Assembly (NCBI GenBank): GCA_007922305.1
Contig: ML677374.1
Location: 12,519,511-12,583,510, forward strand
From: Dermatemys mawii
Lineage: Eukaryota; Chordata; Testudines; Dermatemydidae
Direction of reading: 5' to 3'
DNA: 64,000 nt
Numbering within the stretch: the stretch's first letter is position 1; the number at the start of each line of letters is the position of its first letter. The notes beneath the pieces were generated by a model, which saw only the letters and a list, made by a program, of their open reading frames with translations, did not search any database and was not told the origin of the DNA. Made by a program: the position numbers and the translations under genes. Shown piece by piece: positions 52,210 to 62,697 of the stretch.

Positions 52210-52701
52210 GGCCTTGGCTTCTACTACACAAAACTGTACTGCTTTAATTACACCGGTATAGTTAAAGCAACCCTCTCACCCAGAGAGGATTAAATTAGAA
52301 AGGTGCTTATACTGCTAATTCCCCAATAGGAAGGAGTAGTGGATTGATGACTCACCGTTGTGGTGCCTCCTGCTGGTTGCCTCCAGAATTAGATCAATTC
52401 CAGCTTTCAGAGAGCCCTCTGCTGGCCAGTGTCTTGCCTGCGTCAGGCCCCCATGTCCCTTCTGGACCCCGGTGCACTTTACTTCGGGGTTCTGCCCTAG
52501 CAATACCCCCAGTCTGGGTCTCCCCTCTCAGGGGAACCCCAACCCTCTATGCCCACCTTGCCTCAGTGGCTAGGGTCTGTGTCCACACAAGGGGGGAAAT
52601 TGTACCAATATAACTATTTCAGTATAAAGCAGTCAACCCCATTATACATGCTGATCCCCTAAATAACCTTCCTTATACAAACACTGTATATAGACCAGGC
52701 C
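52210..52701. mobile_element. Harbinger-type MITE interrupted by another repeat
   Basis: It starts after TTA with GGCCTTGGCTTCTACTAC and ends with TATATAGACCAGGCC before TAA. The ends resemble the left end of the Harbinger element at 61018. The inner arms carry ACACCGGTATAGTTAAAG (left) and TTGTACCAATATAACTATTT (right), which pair as inverted repeats. About 230 bp of LTR-like sequence splits the two halves. Confidence 0.65.
52345..52572 (+). repeat. LTR-like repeat fragment inserted in a MITE
   Basis: A GC-rich stretch (GTGGTGCCTCCTGCTGGTTG ... GACCCCGGTGCACTTTAC ... CTGGGTCTCCCC) with the look of a sauropsid LTR, recognised from memory. It separates the two MITE arms. Exact boundaries and target duplication could not be set. 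Confidence 0.45.
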
Positions 52702-53403
52702 TAAGAATAATTTTTTTCACTGCGAATTGACATGTCCCTTTAATGAATTCATCAGATCTGATTCTCCACTACCCTGTATCATCATTTGTCCTTTTGTAAA
52801 ATAAGTGCAAAGTGAGTGTGGAGGGTTGTATCAGTAGGGTTTTACATGTATTTTGCACACATATGTGACAAAAGCAAGGCTGAAGACAGTGGTTTCTAGA
52901 GTTTTTTGACTGAATATCTTTTGGGAGGGTGGAGGAGTGAAAAACGTGATTCAGGTCAAATCACCACAGTTTGCAAACTCATGTCTCTTTTGGTGCATTG
53001 TTTCAGTCAGGAAACCCCTACCCCCAAATCTAAAAAAAAGTCAAAAAGTGTTTCCACGTTTTCTAAACCAAAAATATTTGACTTTTCAATTCAAAGTGAC
53101 TTGTTTCAGAATTGCCTCATTATATTTAAATAGTTTTTTAAATGGAGAAAGTTTCAAAACAAAATGGTTGTTTAGGATCAAACATGGTTTTGTTTGACCT
53201 GAAACTAATTTTAATGTTTTTCAGATCAACTAGAAATGATTTCCCCTACCCCTGCAAATTTTCCAGAACCTCCAGTGAACTGGGAGGAGAAGTGGGGGGA
53301 AGAATAGGAGGGGAGGGGAAAAATCTGTTGTTTGCACAGCTCTAGTGATGACTCAAGTCTGTCAAATTTCTTTGCTCTTAGACCCAAGCAAATGTACTCA
53401 GCT

Positions 53404-53527
53404 TAGGGTGACCAGACAGCAAATGTGAAAAATCAGAACAGGGGATTGGGGCTAATAGGAGCCTATATAAGAAAAAGATCAAAAAATCGGGACTGTCCCT
53501 ATAAAATCAGAACATCTGGTCACCCTA
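53404..53527. mobile_element. TA-flanked mariner-type MITE, copy 2
   Basis: It has ends TA GGGTGACCAGACAG and CATCTGGTCACCC TA. It aligns throughout with the copy at 9711-9844, including the CCTATATAAGAAAAAGA block, apart from a shorter G-rich segment. Confidence 0.87.
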
Positions 53528-56500
53528 GCTCAGTTACTCACATGTAAGTGATAGACATTTCCTTAATGATCCATCCTCTCCTTTCTGATATCTTTTCTGA
53601 ATGATGACTATAGGCCCATTAACTTCGGAAGGAGTAGATCTGTCCCTGAATGTGGGGATGTGACTCCCACACTCTTGCTCTCACCTTGAAATTAAAATTG
53701 CTTCATCAAATGCAAAAGCCTCAAATAGGACTATGCTCCCCACCCAGTGAACAAGGTGGGTTCTTTCAGAACTAGAGGTTCTGAAGCATAAACGAATTTC
53801 AGAGGCAAACTATTATATCAACAGTCTCTGCCCCAGAATCTCAGCTTGAACACCCTATCCAGAGAACTAGCCCTGGTGTTAAACAGAGGCACCTTCTTTC
53901 AGAGGCGATGTCAAAAGGAGGTCCTGGATCTCTTGTCATTAAAAATTCCACAGAACTTACTGTATACGTAGGAGTGTTAACCTTGGTGTTCAACATCTGG
54001 GTCAAATGCCAGCTCAGACAGGAGCTGCCTACCTCAGCTCCCTGCTTTTGCCTTCAGTGTCTGCACAATTTACTTCTTGCTTTGCTCTATTTTTGCTCCA
54101 AGCTTGTGTGATTAAGTGTTCTCTTAGTATTCTTCTTCTGTTACCTTCTCTTTTTAATAGTGCATCCCTATATGCATGCAGCCCACCTGTCAGATCCAGA
54201 TCTGGCATACCCCTCCTTCAGATCTCTCCTTGAAAAAATACCACCTCACCCATTGTGCTTACTAGACATGAGCTGAACATCCCTGCATAGCTGCTGCATC
54301 CCAGCCCCTCCCTTTGTTCTCATGTTGTCGATGTAAATTGCAAGCTCTTCTGAACAGGGGTGTTAGATCCAGCCTTAGTCCCACTGAAGTCAGGGCCAAA
54401 ATGCCAAATTGACTTCTATGGAAGCAGAAGTGGAACCATTGTCTTTGTATCTATCTCTAGCCCCAGGGAGAAATCTGGATCCCATGAAGTCAATTGCAAC
54501 CCAATACACTGAATTCAACGGGGCAGGCTTTTACCTCCTGTAAGTCCCAAGTCACCCGGCTGTAGAATCAGGAGATCTCACATGGAGGATTGAAACAGGG
54601 TGTAGCCATGGAGCTCAAACAAACCCCCTTCAACTTGCCTTAAAAATATGTTTCTTTTCTGTGCTTTCTACATATACTTTGCCTTTAACTACAGGATCTC
54701 AGTCTTGCCTTTGAAATATCAGTGCTCTACTCCTGTTAAAGTATGTGGAAGGATGAATCTTTTATCTCCCTTTTCTATTAGGGAGGGTGATTCTAGGTTC
54801 TTTGGATACATATAAAGTGTTATAAAAGCATCTGACTGGTGGCATTTAAAGATGACAACCCTTCAATATTATTTCAATGCATGTAATGTGAGTGGAATTT
54901 CCCCTGTCCAACCTCAAGAGAAAGAGCCTATATGGAATAAGGATCTGGAGATAATAAGAGGCCTGAGAGTCAAGGCTGTATGCTCACTTTCTTATCTCTG
55001 AAGTTTGAGTGAGCAGCAGTGCTGAGGCCAGCAGTGATGTGTTTGGGTGATATTTCAGGCCTGCTCCAAACACAGCACACTTACATGCAGGACATTAGCC
55101 AAGATCAGCCTGTTCCTGGGCTTAGCCGTGATGGTTAAACAAAACAAAACAAGTTTGGCTATTCCTATCATCCTTGCTGACCCTGCTTTCAATTTTTATC
55201 CTCTCGGGCAACAGAGGCCATCAACCTTTTCTTTTTTTAAGTCTTGAATTGAAACTAATAGGACCCATCTGCTCTGGCTGCTAGGATGGAGTCAGCAAAA
55301 TAACTCTACATCTTTGTGCAGCCTCACAGGACCTGAAGCCCCATCACAGAGCATCAGAAAGAGCCAGGGGGGAAATAATGAAGATAGGGGGAAATAATAA
55401 TAAGCCAGGGGGGAAATAATAATCATTGGAGAGCCATCAGTGCAATATAAAGAGAGGTCAGAGAGAGAAGACATCTAAGAAGTGCCAACTGAAAACATAT
55501 GCCCAGAAGGAGACAGAAAGTTTCAGATGCTGGGAAGTTCAGTATTCAACCAACACAACCATCTGCTAGAGAACTGACATCAGAGGGAAGGTTTGTTTCT
55601 TGTCTCCATTTGCATGTAGGAGGTCATGTCTGCCAGCATCTAGACTGGTATGCTTTGCGCAGAACCTCTCCCTTGGAGGAGCGACGCTCTTCAGACAAGA
55701 TTCCAGCTGGAAGTCCTTACCCAGTGAAAACATGTTGCCTCTGCTCTGCCCTGGAAGGCCTGGAAGGTCCTGAACACAGTGAAGCCAGCATGATTCTGGT
55801 GTGAAGGGGGCTGGGAACAGGTAGGATACAGGGTGTCCACATGCCATGCACACAGTAAATTGCAGTTTCCTGAAAGTTCCTCCCATACACTCAGAGGGGA
55901 GGATAGGGAGGTGGAGCAGGGTGGGTCCATCTGCAGTTCCCCCAGAGCAGCAGACAAAGCAGGGAGCAGAGAAGTGACATAGAAGGGTTGAAGTCTTCCC
56001 TCCCACGGAACCTATCTCGGACACAGCCCAGGGGTCAGCACTGTGTACAGGCAAAGAGCAAAATCATTTCTCTCCTTCCCCCAAAGAGCTTTGCTCTCAC
56101 AGAGCGTCCTTGTGCTCCCGGGGACCAACAACTGAGCCAGCACTCTGGTTACAGACATCAATTAATGTCCACCAGAGTAGACCTGCTGGGCCCTAATTAG
56201 TGGATAAGAATGGGCTGGAAGAGGACTAATGAACAAATTGGCCCATTAGCAGCGGAGATATAAAACAGCACAGGAAGGAAGTACAGGGGAGAGAGAAAGA
56301 GACTGGCAGGCTAGTAGAGCCAGAGCCAGGCCAGATCTCTGGGTAGCAAGAATCTCTTCCCTCTGCTTGACAAAGAACTGAGGAGAAAATGAAGCGGTAA
56401 ATAATATGGTGCATGGAGCAGTGAGGTGGTGGGCAAACGTAAATCAAGTGGACGGGAGCGTTCAGGATCTGAATATGTCAGAGTCTGTGTAGACAAAGCA

Positions 56501-56669
56501 AAAGACAGGAGTGGAATGTGGCCCTGTCACATGCCCACAGAAACAACAGTGGGACGTGCTAGAGGAGACTGACCTCCAGCATTTTAAACGCTGCATTCTT
56601 TAACTTGGCCAGAGAAGGGAGTTAGAACAGCCATTGCTACCAGTGCCTTGTCTGCCATAGAGCTCTTAT
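53528..56669. other. No gene recognised
   Basis: Palindromic-MITE words (GTCCCACTGAAGTCAGGGCC near 54380; CATGAAGTCAATTGCA near 54485) and the AGGGGGGAAATAAT tandem repeat. Frames at 55499-56054 overlap on both strands and show no motif. Confidence 0.5.
55364..55425. repeat. Degenerate tandem repeat, AGGGGGGAAATAAT
   Basis: Three spaced copies of GGGGGAAATAAT, two of them preceded by GAGCCAGG or AAGCCAGG. Confidence 0.75.
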
Positions 56670-56935
56670 GGTTGCTGACTCCAAGGATGGCAAAACCCAT
56701 GACAGGCCCAGGCCAGTCGACTCAGGCTCATGGGGCTGTTACTGTGGTGTAGATTTCCAGGCTTGGGCTGGAGTCCAAGCTCTGGGACCCCTCACAGGGT
56801 CCTATAACCGGAGCCCAGAAGTCTCCACAGCAATGAAATTGCCCTATAGCCAAAGCCCGAGTTGGCTGGCTAGGGCCCGCTGCGGGTGTCTAGGTGTTGT
56901 GTAGACCTACCTCAAGGGAGCTGTACAGGTGAGAA
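56670..56935. mobile_element. Palindromic MITE, TCTACACTGCA type, copy 3 (left end eroded)
   Basis: It contains GGCCAGTCGACTCAGGCTCA and CAGCAATGAAATTGCC, and ends with TTGTGTAGACCTACCTC, as in the other two copies. The left terminus is not recognisable. Confidence 0.5.
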
Positions 56936-57178
56936 CTTTAGGGAAAAGTCTAGTGCCGGGGTGGGGGAAGTCTTTGCAGAAGGTTCCTCATAACCAGACC
57001 TGCAGCCCCTGCCCTGCATTGGGAACTTGGAACTCCCATTCTCTCTCACTGCTAATAGTTTTACCATCTCTAGGATAACTAGAGGAAAGATTCAGACAGA
57101 TGCAACTCAGGGCAGCAGGGACGATACAATCTAAGATGAAAAATGGTCAGGTTAACTAGGGGAGCATAAGGCAACGAT

Positions 57179-57310
57179 GGCTATGTCTACACTCGAGCCA
57201 GGGGGGTGAGTCCCTGGCTTGTGGGCACATACTTGTGGTAGCTTGAGGAGAACTAGCCTAAGTATAAATAGCAGTGTAGTCAGGGCAGCCTGGGCAATAG
57301 CAGCCCAGCT
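57179..57310. mobile_element. Harbinger-like MITE fragment
   Basis: It starts GGCTATGTCTACACTCGAGC and runs through GGCTTGTGGGCAC and AAATAGCAGTGTAG. It looks like one half of the longer palindromic family seen at 42343. No opposite terminus was found. Confidence 0.45.
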
Positions 57311-58038
57311 GAGCTGAATACGATGCTGCTGGAAAACAGTGGGAATGTACTTGGCTCAGATGAGCCATGACATCTGGACCAAATGTGATACAAACCTATC
57401 TCAGCAGCTGACTAACCTCCATGCACGTTTTGGAAGTACCATGGCAGAAGTGAATTGTGAGAAGAATTTGAAGGAGGACAATGGCATGGCTTTGCAGATA
57501 TTTAGAGGGATGCCTGGAAGAAAACATGGAAGTGCTTGTTAGAAAGCATGAGCTATGTATATGGGGTGAGGGGAGGAGGAGAGAGGCCACTGACAGGTGA
57601 ATACCTTAAAATAGAGGATAGGTTGGGTGGGAAATAGGCCCAGAATGCATTGAATTGAAAGCACCCTCCCTATATCCTGTGGATGTTTTTAAAAAGAGAT
57701 GTGTTATTGACATTCAAATGGCCCTGAAAGCAATCCCAGTACCAATGTCTCGCTGTCTACAGCTGGATAGAATTCCAAGTGAATTCAATTCACAAATCAA
57801 TAAGCAGTTATTACCTGGAGTTACAATGCAGGGACCCGGCCCTACTCTAATGTAATGTAATTTAACGAAATGTTATGTTATACACTCTGTTCCTGCTGTG
57901 TGTTCAGTGCACTGATGTTCTGTCAGCTAAAAGGCACTAAATATAGCTTTGAAGACAGCAACACTCCCCCCACCTTTGGATACACATAAAAATAAATTGT
58001 TCCAAAGTCTGATTTAACACTTGGGCTGTTTTGTCCAG

Positions 58039-58134
58039 GTAGATGTTTACCCTGCTGGATCCTGCAGAGTCGAGGAGGCCCTTCGGCACTTCCCTCTGCT
58101 ACTGCACTGCATTTTTCCCTCTATGGTTTGTCAG
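58039..58134 (+). other. Candidate 96-nt exon, 32 codons in phase
   Basis: The acceptor gctgttttgtccag and the donor TCAG|gtaagc enclose exactly 32 codons with one open frame starting VDVYPAGSCRVEEALRHFPL. The product is unrecognised. The length divisible by three and both splice signals are suggestive only. Confidence 0.22.
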
Positions 58135-58547
58135 GTAAGCTTTGCCTCCGTTCTTCTCCGCTTCCCACAGACACACAATTCACATGGAGAGTCTCTCTCT
58201 TCAAAAGTGAAATGGGAGCATTACATCTTCTCTTCCTTTCTGTAGTGGCAGGGGATATTTCACCAATTATCCTGCACTCTGTTTATCCAACATGAGCTGT
58301 TACCGTAGGAGAGCAACAATAAAGCTGGATCAGTGATGCCAGATGCTTAGTTTCAGGAAACAAAGAACAGCTTCATCATGTTAAACATCATCATAAGGAC
58401 GTCCTACCTCTAAAAGCAACTTTTAGAGGGCACGCAGTGACTCATCCCTGCTCATCAGCGACAGCATTTGAAAACCTTGATCAGCAGTTCGAGAAGCATT
58501 TAGGAGTGTGTCTGAATTGGTGTTCCACACATAGATGATCTGCCTCA

Positions 58548-58797
58548 GGGCTAGGCGACACTCGGGGACAGGGGGTCGACCTAAGACATGCAATACCTTA
58601 CGTTGACTTACCTGGCCATCCCCATGGCAGTGGGTCGACCATGGCCACTCCCCTGCAGACTCTGCTTACTCCTCCTGCTGAGGTAGAGTACAGGTTGATT
58701 CAGGGATCGATTTATTGAGTCTATATGAGAAGCAATAAATCGATCCCTGATACATTGAGCACTACCTGCCGATCCGGTCGGTAGTGTAGCCATACCC
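58548..58797. mobile_element. Harbinger-type MITE with terminal hairpin, second copy
   Basis: GGGCTAGGCGACACTC at the left and GTAGTGTAGCCATACCC at the right are imperfect inverted ends, flanked by TCA and TTA. A hairpin of GGGATCGATTTATTG and CAATAAATCGATCCC lies at about 58700-58750. It corresponds to the hairpin in the copy at 24951. Confidence 0.68.
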
Positions 58798-59099
58798 TTA
58801 GGGGTTTCTCTGAGGCCCAGCATAATGGCTCCTTATGAAGTTTCCCAGTTGCCACCAAATAGAGCTGGGTGGGAATTTTCTGATGCAACAAGTATGATCA
58901 GAAAACTCATTGTTGGACCCAAAGTGTTTTGCAGAAACATCTCCTGTTCAGTGAACTTGTATCAAATCATAAGCAGGGTTCCAATGGAGCTCTGCCTGGC
59001 AGGCTGCCGGAAAGCCTGGACTCTCAGAGTTTGCAACTCTGGGGCAGCCCTACTATGCTCTACTTCTCCCGGCCCCCAGAAAAACCTCTAGATTAATGG

Positions 59100-59540
59100 G
59101 AGTGCGACGGGGTTCTTGACACATTCACCCCAGGTGGGGGCCAACTCCTGACCATCTCTCCACCTCTCTCTCTCTCTGGGATCTGCAGCCCCTCTGGGAT
59201 CTCACTTCAAGAGCTGCAGCTACCTCTTCATGACTCAGCAGTCAAAGTCTGGTCCCTTTTAGACCTTATCGCCTTTCCCTGAGCCCTGTCTCACCTTCCT
59301 GGCTTCTCCACTCCCTCTAGGTTTGCAATCCCAAACACATCTTCCTTCTCATAGGGAGCGACCACAGACTTTCCCAGCAGCCCCCTTCAGCTGCCAATTC
59401 CCTGACTTTATAGCCCCCACCAGTCCGTTCCTCCTCAGCTGGGCTCCCTCTCTCAGGCAAGGGATTACTTGGCCACCTGATCCCCCTCAGCCATGACTTC
59501 TTGGGTTAATTAGCCCCCTTCTCGCTCTGCATTAACCGTT
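59100..59540. repeat. LTR-like repeat, copy B
   Basis: It is the second member of the family at 13190-13735, in the same orientation and order of blocks, from TTCATGACTCAG through TTTTAGACCTTATCGCC to GGTTAATTAGCCCCCTTCTC. It starts with a CACCCCAGGTGGGGGCC palindrome, not visible in copy A. Confidence 0.6.
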
Positions 59541-61014
59541 TTTTTTTTGGCAGGCATGGGAGAAATACGCCCTCACTGGGAGCCAGATTGCTTCTGTATC
59601 TTGTGCTGGTACAAAGAGCTTCCCTGTCTGCATAAAGGCGAGGGACTGTATCTTCTACATGTCCAGAGGGTGCTATCCACCCCAAAAGGCGTAGCAAAAA
59701 GGTGCGAGTCTGCCCTCCATTCCAAGCCATCTCACTGGGCTGCCCAGGAGCACAGAAAGGAGCATGTTTCATGGTGCAGTGCTCTTGGGCAGCAGACCCC
59801 TGCAAAACACCCAACTTGGACCAGTGGCTACATGCCACAGTCTTGCTCTGGTTACAAAGGTGACAGTATTGGCAGCAGCTGATCTCTTGCTATTGAGGAA
59901 TCCAGTATCGATGGGACTGAGCCAAAGATCTGTGTGTAAAGGATCCAAACCTCCCCCCCACACCAGTTAAAGAGGATTAGAATCCATTATTCTGGTTTGG
60001 CGGCACCTTGCAGAGTTCAGTGGAGGGAAGGGAGTGTTTCAGATCCAGTGTTCCTGTTTGGATCCACCACACAGACATGGGCACCAGACAAGACGTCCAG
60101 AGCAGGATCCAAAGTGGTCCAAAGTTTGAGGCTGTTCAAATGTGATGGCCCAATTCAGGCCCATCTTTAGCCTCCTGACTCCACCTCCTGGGGGACAAAC
60201 TCTATTCGTTTTGTTTTCTGAACAAGAATCAAGACGAATGGCAGATTGTTCTGAAGCCTTCTGTTGCAGTAATCTCAGAACATGACCGTCTCAACAATCC
60301 TTGGGCTCATCAAGGACTGATACGATGAGGTAGTGATCTGTACGTACACCTTGTGTTTATATTTAGGTACATACAATGCTGTTGAATTACATATTGAAAT
60401 CATTACTCCATTGCATGCATACTCATTTTTTTCCTTGTAGCACTGAGATTGGCATTTAATTCCAGCCCTTCATTTAACATGCCCATCTGGGGTGAAATTC
60501 CCCTTTGTGCGGAGAGGCAGCACAAGACCTTGTTTCAACAAGCTCTCATTTAAGCCCAGTTTCAAAGGTTTAAGTGGTGCAAGAGGCTTGTGCTGGCCCT
60601 CTCCGCAGCAGTGAATTGCACCCGTCTGGTAGAAAATACGAAAACTTGCCATTACACTTTTACTAACGCCGACAGAAATGTGCATTGCTCAAGGAGCCAG
60701 CTCCATGCAAAACACTCGATGATAACATTCACTCTCCTAATGGAAATCAATCACCATAATGGAAGGAAAAAAAAGATTTACTGTAAATAGGGTTATTGCA
60801 GCAGGGGGCAAAACCCAGCATAATTACTGTGAATGTAGCTCTAAAACTGCACACTTTTCTACTGATAACGTAGAATAATTTTCTTCTGTGAATTTCCCCC
60901 TTGGGTAATTAGAGTAGGTCAGGAGTATCTCCACTCATGTCAGTGGAGTCACACTAGTGTACAACCATTGTAAATACCTGAAGAAACAGATCAGTTATAG
61001 GCTGTAATGCTGCC
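59541..61014. other. No gene recognised, left flank of the Harbinger element
   Basis: Mixed sequence. Overlapping frames on both strands at 59506-59970 are unrecognised. GTCAGTGGAGTCACACTAG near 60940 is a MITE scrap. Confidence 0.5.
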
Positions 61015-61040
61015 TTAGGCCTGGTCTACACTACAAGTTA

Positions 61041-61176
61041 ATGTCGACTTTAGTGCCATTAAATCGACATAACCCTGCACCCGTCCACACACAGTAGCCA
61101 TTTAAGTCGATTTAAAGGGCCCTCAAAATCGATTTCTGTACTCCACCAAAACCAAGGGAGTAACGCTTAAATCGAC
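61041..61176. promoter_or_regulatory. Subterminal TCGA-containing repeats of the Harbinger element, possible partner-binding sites
   Basis: Five (A/G)TCGA sites at 61044, 61064, 61107, 61129 and 61172 (position of the T of TCGA), mostly within TTAAATCGA-like words. The spacing alternates (20, 43, 22, 43 bp), suggesting a degenerate duplication of a two-site unit. Harbinger partner proteins are known to bind short subterminal repeats; that these are the sites is inference. Confidence 0.35.
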
Positions 61177-61408
61177 GTCTCTGGGTTGACTGTGGCTTAG
61201 TGCGGACACATGCAGACTTTACTGGCCTCCGGGAGCTGTCCCACAGTGCTCCATTGTGACCCCTCTGGACGGCACTCACAATGCTACTCTGTGACCGCTC
61301 TGGACAGCAGTCTCAACTCGCTGCTCTGGCCAGGTAGACAGGAAATGCCCCGAGAACATTTGAATTTCATTTCCTGTTTGGCCAGCTCACCTGCACAGGA
61401 CACTCACC

Positions 61409-62610
61409 ATGCAGACCTCCTCAGCACAAAGCACCATGCAGAGCTCATCAGCACAGGAGACCAACCAGTGCAAAAGAGCTAGGTAAGGGGGTTGGGTGGA
61501 AGAGAAAACGCTGGAGGCTGCTTGTGTTGGGGGCATGTGTGTGTTTGTGTGGCGGAGAGAAACCTCCATGAGAGTAGCAGCTTGGGCTGGGGGCTGCTTG
61601 TGTTGGGGGCATGTCTGTGTTTGTGGGGGGGGAGAGAAACCTCCATGAGAGCAGCAGCTTGAGCTGGGGGCTGCTTGTGTTGCAGCAGCAGGGAGCCACG
61701 CGGAGTGGGGGTGCTTACTGTGGGAAAGGAGAGCACTGTTGTAAAGAATGTGGATCAAACCAAAAGAATGTGGCTTACCTGCATGGTGGTTTCTGTTGCC
61801 TGGCCCTGGGAGAGAGTGCCTGATGTGATGTCTGTACAGGAAAGCTACAGGTACTCAATTTAAGGTGCAAAATGCGACCTTGTACAGAAAGCATATGCAG
61901 TCTGTGAATACTTTGTTTCCTTGTGAAAGACTGTTCCCATTGTTCTGGAGAATGTATCTATCTATCTTATAACCTTTTTCCTTCTTTCCTCCTACAGCCA
62001 GCGTGATCCCCCCGTCTCCCCCCCGCTAACATCCCCTTCGGAGAGGCTAGCGCAGATGAGAAGGAGAAGGAAGTGCACAAGAGAAGATTTGTTTGCCGAG
62101 CTCATGAATTTCTCCCGCAGTGAGGCAGCTCGAAACAAAGCATGGAGAGAAAATTTTTTAGAGTCCCAGAGCATATCTAGGGCAGCAGTAGCAGCATGGG
62201 AGGAGAGATGGCAGGAGCGGGAGGAGAGATGGCAGGAGCGGGAAGAAAGGAGGATGGAAGCAATGCTGCAGATAACGGAGGATCAGAGTGACATGCTCCG
62301 GTGTCTGGTGGAGCTTCATCAGGACCAAAGATTGCCCCTGCAGCCCCTGTGTAACCACCTCCCCTCCTCCCCAAGTTCCATTGCCTCCCCACCCAGACGT
62401 GGGGTGAGAACGTGGGGGTGGAGAGGCTCTGGGAACCGACCCACTCTACCCCACAATACAACACAAGCAGCATGCGGCTCAGTTTATCAGAAAAGTTTTA
62501 AAAATGTGCTGTGTCTTTGTCCCTCCCTTCCCCCATCCACCACACCGACTGGTTTTCCTCCTCACCCACTCCTTCTGGGTTATCTTGCCAGTCTTCCCCT
62601 TTGTTTGTGA
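61409..62610 (+). CDS. Harbinger accessory (Myb/SANT-type) protein, two exons, DNA-binding domain missing
   Basis: Exon 1 is 61409-61482: ATG, 24 codons (MQTSSAQSTMQSSSAQETNQ, then CKRA) and two bases of a split codon before the donor gtaagg. The intron is 61483-61997 and ends in a pyrimidine-rich acceptor (ttcctcctacag). Exon 2 starts at 61998, completes the codon in phase and stays open through SPSERLAQMRRRRKCTRE to a stop at 62608-62610, giving about 228 aa. Residues after the junction form a basic segment (RRRRK) and a charged coiled coil with tandem W-x-E-R-E-E-R units, then SPSSIASPPRR, all familiar from the C-terminal half of these partner proteins. In intact relatives, as I recall them, a SANT/Myb domain with the TEREVLDLI-type motif follows K-R-A; none is present in any frame here. 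The last 50 or so residues do not resemble the family tail and are probably out of frame. The product could still dimerise or bind the nuclease but is not expected to bind DNA. Confidence 0.65.
61483..61997 (+). other. Intron of the Harbinger accessory gene
   Basis: It is bounded by AG|gtaagg on the left and ttcctcctacag on the right. Splicing joins a 2-base and a 1-base codon remainder, keeping the reading frame. The left part is occupied by tandem repeats of 76-77 bp. This is inferred from sequence; no transcript evidence is available. Confidence 0.55.
61516..61690. repeat. Tandem repeat, about 2.3 copies of a 76-77 bp unit
   Basis: Units begin at 61516, 61592 and 61669 with GGCTGCTTGTGTTG. 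The first two run through a GT-rich stretch and GAGAGAAACCTCCATGAGAG; the third breaks off after about 20 bases. It lies inside the accessory-gene intron. Confidence 0.9.
62200..62241 (+). repeat. Exact 21-bp tandem duplication within the accessory gene
   Basis: Bases 62200-62220 and 62221-62241 are identical. Being a multiple of three, the duplication adds one extra seven-residue W-Q-E-R-E-E-R coiled-coil unit without breaking the frame. Confidence 0.9.
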
Positions 62611-62616
62611 AGAATC

Positions 62617-62622
62617 ATTAAA
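62617..62622 (+). terminator. Poly(A) signal ATTAAA for the accessory gene
   Basis: The common variant hexamer ATTAAA lies 7 bases after the accessory stop codon. Confidence 0.5.
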
Positions 62623-62648
62623 GAATGCATGTTTTTTAAAAAAGAGAC

Positions 62649-62654
62649 TTTATT
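62649..62654 (-). terminator. Poly(A) signal AATAAA for the nuclease gene
   Basis: Canonical AATAAA on the minus strand, 43 bases after the nuclease stop codon. It faces the ATTAAA of the convergent gene. Confidence 0.55.
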
Positions 62655-62697
62655 TACTCCGCAAATGAGGGGGAAGGGAATAAGGATGGCGGGAGGC

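Noticed and set aside
62177..62473. Minus-strand frames opposite the accessory gene and GC-rich tail
   Set aside because: They are antisense shadows of the coiled-coil-coding segment.
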